From Acidobacteriota bacterium (GTDB lineage Bacteria; Acidobacteriota; Terriglobia; Acidiferrales; UBA7541): a DNA stretch of 39,858 nucleotides. A program made the translations under genes and the position numbers. Shown here piece by piece: positions 35,723-39,858 of this stretch. Under the pieces are notes generated by a model. It did not search any database. It saw nothing but the letters and a program-made list of their open reading frames with translations, and had not been told where the DNA came from. Positions within the stretch are counted from its first letter, which is position 1. Each line of letters starts with the position of its first letter. The stretch spans positions 1 through 39,858 of the forward strand of contig JABCZF010000037.1 in assembly GCA_013289825.1 (NCBI GenBank), in the 5' to 3' direction.

Positions 35723-36788
35723 CCGGCACCTCGGGAACCTTTTCAGAGAGCACAGGAAGGCGATGAAGATAACGTGTAGCGCTGCGCGTTCGATCGATCA
35801 CATGGTAGACGCGAGCCACTTGTTGGGCGGTCAACTTGACTACGGGCGCGACTTCTTCCGGCAGCAGACCGTGGTTCTTCGCATAGAGGCACAGGTCCAT
35901 GCGGTCGTAGGAGAGCGGGAAATAGAACTCCTCCTGCGATTGGTCCAACGGATAGGTGTCTGTCGTTGGAGGCCGCTTCAGGATCTCTTGCGGTATGCCG
36001 AGGTAGCCGGCCAGCTGATAGACCTGGGTTTTGTAGAGGTGGGCGATCGGTTTTAAATCGGCGGCGCCGTCGCCATTCTTGACAAAGAATCCCTGATCGT
36101 ATTCGAGGCGGTTGGGGGTGCCGGCGACGGCATAGTTGAACAGATCCGCGTAGTAGTACTCCATCATCTTGCGAGTGCGCTGTTTGAAATTAGTTGCCGC
36201 CACTACTCCGAGATAGGAATCAAGAGTGAGCCTGGCTTTGGTGCGTTCGCCCAGGGGGGATTCGACGACGACCGAGAAAATCGGATAGGCGCTTCCATTC
36301 AATTGGTCGGGCAGAACAATCTTGCACTTGTAGGCTGCTGTGTATTCCGGAATGACTCGACGGATGGCATCGTCGCGGCGCTGGTAACAGCCGGCGGCCA
36401 TCAGAATGCCGGCAATGTCCTCGACGCGCGTCGGAAGACCTAGTGATTGCGCAAGGAGATTCGCAAAGTGAAGGCTGTCCGGCGACGAATCCGCCTCGGG
36501 GAGCATCAGGCCGAGAACGCGTGCAGTTCCGAGCGCTTTTACGCACAGGGCTGCGACGACGCTGCTATCGATACCGCCGGATATGGCAATGACCACACCT
36601 TTGCGGTTCAATCGTTCGAGCACGATATCGCGAATCTGGCCTGCGATCTCGGCCGAGATTCGGGCGGCATCGATCTTCAATACGTCAGCCGAGAATACGG
36701 TGGCAGGCAGGCTCATGGTTCGCGCTTCGAGATCAGGGCTCGGCGGCGAGATGGCGGCATTAAGTTTGAAGAGCGATTCGACCGGCAT
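35712..36788 (-). CDS. NAD(+) synthase-like PP-loop ligase in a glycan operon
   Basis: ATG 36788 is supported by AGGAG 6 bp upstream and gives 358 aa, against about 275 for ammonia-dependent NadE. The extra length is an N-terminal ~35 residues and a C-terminal tail. PP-loop SGGIDSS (70-76) is intact, and the NadE-type block NGDGAADLKPIAHLYKTQVY followed by AGYLGIP is clear. The family's GTGNKSE element reads GTPNRLEYDQGF and NIQARLRM reads NFKQRTRKMMEYY. NadE activates a carboxylate as an adenylate and amidates it with ammonia. There is no glutaminase domain here. The gene overlaps the ACP gene by 29 bp and the next GT4 by 11 bp, so a dedicated role in the glycan pathway is likelier than NAD synthesis. 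Confidence 0.85.
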   Translation of the reverse strand: MPVESLFKLNAAISPPSPDLEARTMSLPATVFSADVLKIDAARISAEIAGQIRDIVLERLNRKGVVIAISGGIDSSVVAALCVKALGTARVLGLMLPEADSSPDSLHFANLLAQSLGLPTRVEDIAGILMAAGCYQRRDDAIRRVIPEYTAAYKCKIVLPDQLNGSAYPIFSVVVESPLGERTKARLTLDSYLGVVAATNFKQRTRKMMEYYYADLFNYAVAGTPNRLEYDQGFFVKNGDGAADLKPIAHLYKTQVYQLAGYLGIPQEILKRPPTTDTYPLDQSQEEFYFPLSYDRMDLCLYAKNHGLLPEEVAPVVKLTAQQVARVYHVIDRTRSATRYLHRLPVLSEKVPEVPDDL

Positions 36789-37053
36789 CACGAGCTCCTG
36801 TGAAATCTGGCTGCACACGGCTACCTACAAACCGCGCTAACCTGTTGACTGAATCCAAGTTGTCCGGACTCAAGTCCTTGTCGTCGAACGTAATCCCATA
36901 GCGCTTTTCGAGATGCGCCACTAATTCCATGACGGCGGTGGAATCCATGATGCCCCGCTCGATAAAGGAGTCGTCATCGGCGAAGCCCTCGTAGGGCTTG
37001 CCGTACATGAAGTTGTCTGTGACGAACCGCCTCAATTCATCTTTAATCTCCAT
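36760..37053 (-). CDS. Acyl carrier protein
   Basis: A 97-aa acidic protein with an ACP fold: helix 1 IKDELRRFVTDNF, then FADDDSFIERGIMDSTAVMELVAHLEKRYGI. Ser38 in the MDST motif (commonly DSL) is the expected phosphopantetheine site at the start of helix 2. The C-terminal ~15 residues (DFTGARDAGRIALQT) extend beyond the typical ACP and overlap the downstream start. It is encoded between an asparagine-synthase-like amidotransferase (11-bp overlap upstream) and a NAD-synthase-like ligase (29-bp overlap downstream). It should carry an acyl or aminoacyl group as a thioester for a step of this operon; it is not beside any fatty-acid synthesis gene. Confidence 0.9.
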   Translation of the reverse strand: MEIKDELRRFVTDNFMYGKPYEGFADDDSFIERGIMDSTAVMELVAHLEKRYGITFDDKDLSPDNLDSVNRLARFVGSRVQPDFTGARDAGRIALQT

Positions 37054-38992
37054 CGGATGCCATCCTGCCTTCGAAGTGATTTATGAACTGGTGCACCAAA
37101 AGTTGCGTGGAGATGACGCCGACCAATCCCATGTTGTCCTTGATGCCGATGGCGGCGCCCTTGCGAAATTTCGCTTGGAGCATGGCCACCGCGGGCGCAT
37201 CGAAAATGCCGTCGCGCCGAATTTGCTCGGGGGAAAGCAGGGCCTCTAGGTACTCGCGCGCGGCGGGCTGGAGAAAACTGCACGCTTCCGGCGCTCGATA
37301 GGGTTGCTTGTGACGCTTCGCAATCGATGGTGGAATCAGACCGGCCGTACAGCGTTTCAAGAGGTACTTTTCATTCAGCACTTTCATTTTCAGAGAGACT
37401 GGCAGCTTGGAGGCAAATTCGACCACCCGATGGTCTAGGAAGGGGAACCGGCCTTCGACGGCGTGAGCCATGGCCATGCGGTCGCCTTGCGACGACAAGA
37501 TATAGCCGGGAAGTAGGTATTGCGTCTCGAGGTATTGGGCCTGGCGGAAACTATCCCAGGATGCGTAAGACTTGGGCAGCCGCGATCGGATTTTGGAGTG
37601 ACCAGTGTCTCCGTCAATTTCTGCGCGGACGGAATCGGAGAAGAGCGTCTTCAGGCTGGCTGTCAACTGCCAGCGCGGAATGTGCGAGAAGAATGGCTCG
37701 AGATGGCCGTCGACATGGATGTGGAAGAAGGCTTTGCGGTAGGCATCGGGTTGCTTCTGAATGTTCTGCAAGTAGGGGTACAGCCGGCGAAGCAGAAGCG
37801 GCCGCATCCTGGAATCGGGCTGCGATTCCCAGAAGCGGCGAATCTTGGTTTCTTTGAAAATGTCGTAGCCGCCGAGCATTTCGTCGGCCCCTTCTCCGGT
37901 TACGACTACCTTGTAGCCGCTTTGGCGCACCATCCGCGACAGAAGATAGAGGGGAGCTGGAGCCGTGCGCAGGACTGGTTTTTCGGTGTGCCAGATCACG
38001 TTCGGAAATACCTCGGCGATTTGATTCTTGGTGCAGCGGATGTCCTGATGCTCGGTATCCAGAAAGCGTACCGCCTCCTTCTGGAAGGAGCTTTCATCGA
38101 ATTCGGCGTCGTCGAAGGAGATCGAGAAGGTCCGAAGCTTGGCGTTGGTAAACCTTTTGACTAATGCCGTGGTGACCGTCGAGTCCAGCCCGCCGCTGAG
38201 GTAGGCGCCTACCGGGACATCCGAGCGCAAGCGGATCTGCGTTGCGTCGACCAGTAGGTCGAGGAGCTGGTCGGCGTAGGCCTGTTCCTGGGAGGGATCG
38301 ACAAATGCTGAGGGTTTCTCGAATTGGTGCTCCCAGTACGGCCGCACGGCTAGACCGTCGGCGTCCACAGTCATCGAATGGCCCGGCGGGAGTTCGCAGA
38401 TGTTTCGGAAAAGGGTCGAAGGAGGAATAGTGCACCAGTAGGTAAACACTTCATCCAGGGCGTTGACATCGAGTGCTCTTGTGACCCCTGGATTCGCGAA
38501 GATCGCTTTGATCTCGGAGCCGAAGATAAACGTCTTATTTGCCTGCGTATAGAAGAGAGGTCTCACGCCTAGTCGGTCGCGGGACAGGAATAGGCGGCGG
38601 CGCTGGTTGTCCCAGATAGCGAAAGCCCATTGTCCGTTCAGGTATTGGACGCAGTCTTCTCGTTTTTCCTCATAGAGGTGGAGGATGACCTCGGTATCGG
38701 AGCGGGTGACGAACTTATGTCCCCTAGCAAGCAACTCTTCCCTAAGTTCCAGGTAGTTGAAGATCTCGCCATTGAACGTTATCCATAGAGAACCATCCTC
38801 GTTGGACATGGGCTGGTGGCCGCCGGCGAGATCGATGACGCTGAGACGGGCGTGCGCCAGACCTACGCCATTCTCCGCATGAAGTCCAGTATCGTCCGGT
38901 CCGCGATGAGACAGCATCCGGATCATCCCCCGAAGAGATTCGGGAGCGACGGCAGCGCCATCGAGATTGAACAGGCCTGCAATACCACACAT
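37043..38992 (-). CDS. asnB: Asparagine synthase (glutamine-hydrolysing)-like amidotransferase
   Basis: A 649-aa two-domain enzyme. After Met removal the N-terminal nucleophile Cys2 (MCGIAGLFNLDG) starts the class II glutaminase domain, with SHRGPDD (28-34), RLSVIDLAGGHQPM (49-62) and NGEIFNY. The synthetase domain has PP-loop SGGLDST (266-272), and GEGADEMLGGYD in the active-site region. It hydrolyses glutamine and channels ammonia to an adenylated carboxylate. In exopolysaccharide loci such AsnB proteins are thought to amidate a uronic acid or other acid of the glycan. It is the first gene of the operon; its end overlaps the ACP gene by 11 bp. A weak ribosome site (AAGGGG) lies 12 bp before ATG 38992. 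Confidence 0.93.
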   Translation of the reverse strand: MCGIAGLFNLDGAAVAPESLRGMIRMLSHRGPDDTGLHAENGVGLAHARLSVIDLAGGHQPMSNEDGSLWITFNGEIFNYLELREELLARGHKFVTRSDTEVILHLYEEKREDCVQYLNGQWAFAIWDNQRRRLFLSRDRLGVRPLFYTQANKTFIFGSEIKAIFANPGVTRALDVNALDEVFTYWCTIPPSTLFRNICELPPGHSMTVDADGLAVRPYWEHQFEKPSAFVDPSQEQAYADQLLDLLVDATQIRLRSDVPVGAYLSGGLDSTVTTALVKRFTNAKLRTFSISFDDAEFDESSFQKEAVRFLDTEHQDIRCTKNQIAEVFPNVIWHTEKPVLRTAPAPLYLLSRMVRQSGYKVVVTGEGADEMLGGYDIFKETKIRRFWESQPDSRMRPLLLRRLYPYLQNIQKQPDAYRKAFFHIHVDGHLEPFFSHIPRWQLTASLKTLFSDSVRAEIDGDTGHSKIRSRLPKSYASWDSFRQAQYLETQYLLPGYILSSQGDRMAMAHAVEGRFPFLDHRVVEFASKLPVSLKMKVLNEKYLLKRCTAGLIPPSIAKRHKQPYRAPEACSFLQPAAREYLEALLSPEQIRRDGIFDAPAVAMLQAKFRKGAAIGIKDNMGLVGVISTQLLVHQFINHFEGRMASDGD

Positions 38993-39244
38993 AGCGATTT
39001 AACCCCTTAACCGCGCGATCCGCCTCAGCCGAGAATTCCGGTCGAGAGGCGCAGTGTTCGAAGAGCCGCTCCTTTCCTGCTTTCCAGCTAGAGGCCGCGG
39101 CCTACCTAACAGAACCCGTCAATTAGCTTGCTGGGCCCGCGATTTCACCCAAGTCCAGCACTTACGCGAGTCCGGCCCCGGTTGAGACGGCTATTGGGGC
39201 AGTTTCCTAGGTGTCCTCTCACTTGTTCCTAACCCCTTCCTTTG
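38993..39244. other. Intergenic stretch upstream of the glycan operon
   Basis: Part of the 418-bp divergent intergenic space. It must contain the operon's promoter on the minus strand; TTGACG near 39120 is a possible -35, but no good -10 follows at 16-18 bp. No sigma-54 element, RNA gene or coding frame was found. GTGTCC (39211-39216) is an inverted copy of the GGACAC core of the adjacent repeat array. Confidence 0.4.
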
Positions 39245-39290
39245 GACACCTTTAGACACCTTTAGACACTTTTGGACACCAAGGGACAGC
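39245..39290. repeat. Tandem array with exact 10-bp period (GACACCTTTA)
   Basis: Units start at 39245, 39255, 39265, 39275 and 39285: GACACCTTTA, GACACCTTTA, GACACTTTTG, GACACCAAGG, GACAGC. The first two are identical and the GACA core is kept in all five. A 10-bp spacing places each core on the same face of the helix. It lies between the divergent amidotransferase operon (start 38992) and the Ig-like lipoprotein (start 39411), so it could be a multi-site operator. A slippage-derived simple repeat is the alternative. Confidence 0.6.
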
Positions 39291-39410
39291 ATTTGGGCAG
39301 TCGTCTCTTTTGGGACTGTTGGTCAGCTGTAAACGCCGTCCCGCTCCTGTAATTTCCGTGAAAGCAGCACGTGTTTCATTTCGACACAGTTATGCGAAAG
39401 CCGGAGCTAA

Positions 39411-39858
39411 ATGTTCAGGTCCATTCCTTCGAAATTGACGCAAAAGATTAGATTCCTTTCGTTCGTCGTTCTCTCAGGAGGACTCTTACTTGCGGGATGC
39501 GCGGGTGTGACGAGCCCGAGCGGCAATGCCAAGGGCAATGGCGCGTTAGCGCCCCTGTCCGTTACAACGCAACCGGCCAGCGTGAATGTCACCGTTGGTC
39601 AAACGGCGACTTTCTCCGTAGCGGTGACGGGCACGGCCCCGCTCAGCTACCAATGGCAGAAGAACGCAACGGCTATCAGTGGCGCGACTTCTTCTTCCTA
39701 TACGACCCCACCGACGACGGCCGCTGACGATCGCGCGCTGTTCACGGTAATGATTAGCAACAGCGCGGGCAGTGTCACCAGCAGCGCTGCCACTCTGAAT
39801 GTTTCCAGCGCGGCAGGTGCGGCGGTACAGGTGAATCCGAACAGCGCAACAGTGTCCG
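39411..39858 (+). CDS. Ig-like domain lipoprotein (3' part cut off by window edge)
   Basis: The frame runs from ATG 39411 (GGAG 6 bp upstream) to the window end without a stop, 149 residues visible. A lipoprotein signal is clear: basic start, hydrophobic FLSFVVLSGGLLLAGC with the lipobox LLAGC, so Cys30 should be lipidated. The mature part has an immunoglobulin-like domain (about 49-130): SVTTQPASVNVTVGQTATFS, then LSYQWQKN (the core Trp), and NSAGSVTSSAATLNV. Another domain begins at AVQVNPNSATVS. Such Acidobacteria lipoproteins carry long strings of bacterial Ig or YVTN-type repeats at the cell surface and mediate adhesion or binding. It is divergent from the glycan operon. Confidence 0.85.
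   Translation, partial: MFRSIPSKLTQKIRFLSFVVLSGGLLLAGCAGVTSPSGNAKGNGALAPLSVTTQPASVNVTVGQTATFSVAVTGTAPLSYQWQKNATAISGATSSSYTTPPTTAADDRALFTVMISNSAGSVTSSAATLNVSSAAGAAVQVNPNSATVS

Noticed and set aside
39245..39290. CRISPR array.
   Set aside because: The unit is 10 bp with no spacers and no cas genes nearby.
31028..39858. Complete exosortase/PEP-CTERM exopolysaccharide system.
   Set aside because: The amidotransferase, ACP, acyltransferase and deacetylase-like genes fit in part, but no exosortase, chain-length protein, export protein or PEP-CTERM tail is visible in the window.

Overview
The window looks like a chromosomal segment of an Acidobacteriota bacterium (Terriglobia/Koribacter-like). This is inferred from gene content: an orphan MacB-like permease of the kind called ADOP in Acidobacteria, a four-gene GldA/GldF/GldG-type ABC operon with a DUF4340 protein, the remnant of a VOC-SpoIIE fusion phosphatase, and many secreted proteins. 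I see no rRNA, tRNA, phage or CRISPR array.

Layout. 1-4597 (all minus): a gliding/ABC-2 type transport operon (ATPase, permease, GldG-like auxiliary protein, DUF4340 protein cut by the left edge), preceded by a YceH (DUF480) gene. A consensus-like promoter with a perfect 15-bp palindrome at the predicted start site lies in front of the ABC operon. 4612-5397 is a gene-less stretch. 5398-10852 (mostly plus): a secreted M18 aminopeptidase, a sugar-porter MFS transporter followed at once by a ROK sugar kinase, a decayed VOC-SpoIIE phosphatase (minus), and an aldo/keto reductase. 11202-17902 (minus): a secreted two-repeat Cys-rich protein of unknown function, a full-length Lhr helicase, and a TIM-barrel sugar isomerase/epimerase. 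18357-22142 (plus): a very large secreted pullulanase with three PUD carbohydrate-binding repeats. 22385-24814 (minus): the ADOP permease, followed by a gene-poor stretch holding an IS110-type transposase remnant.

25602-38992 is a long co-directional minus-strand block. Its first seven genes (38992 to 31028) form a tight operon: glutamine-dependent asparagine synthase-like amidotransferase, acyl carrier protein, NAD synthase-like ligase, GT4 glycosyltransferase, GNAT acyltransferase, second GT4, and a polysaccharide-deacetylase-like protein. Overlapping starts and stops link the first four. This resembles the amidotransferase/ACP/acyltransferase/deacetylase sets of exopolysaccharide loci, but no exosortase, polymerase or flippase is visible here. 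Downstream on the same strand are a Tat-exported vanadium-haloperoxidase-like protein, a SAM methyltransferase with a Trm112-like zinc-finger N-terminus, a response regulator with an RsbRD-like output domain, and a secreted right-handed beta-helix protein. A divergent Ig-like lipoprotein starts at 39411 and runs off the right edge. The intergenic space between it and the operon holds a tandem array with an exact 10-bp period.

How the genes fit together: pullulanase, sugar porter and ROK kinase make a plausible route for extracellular alpha-glucan breakdown, uptake and phosphorylation. The 31-39 kb operon most likely builds and modifies a surface glycan. Its AsnB-ACP-NadE-like core is the best candidate in the window for undescribed chemistry.
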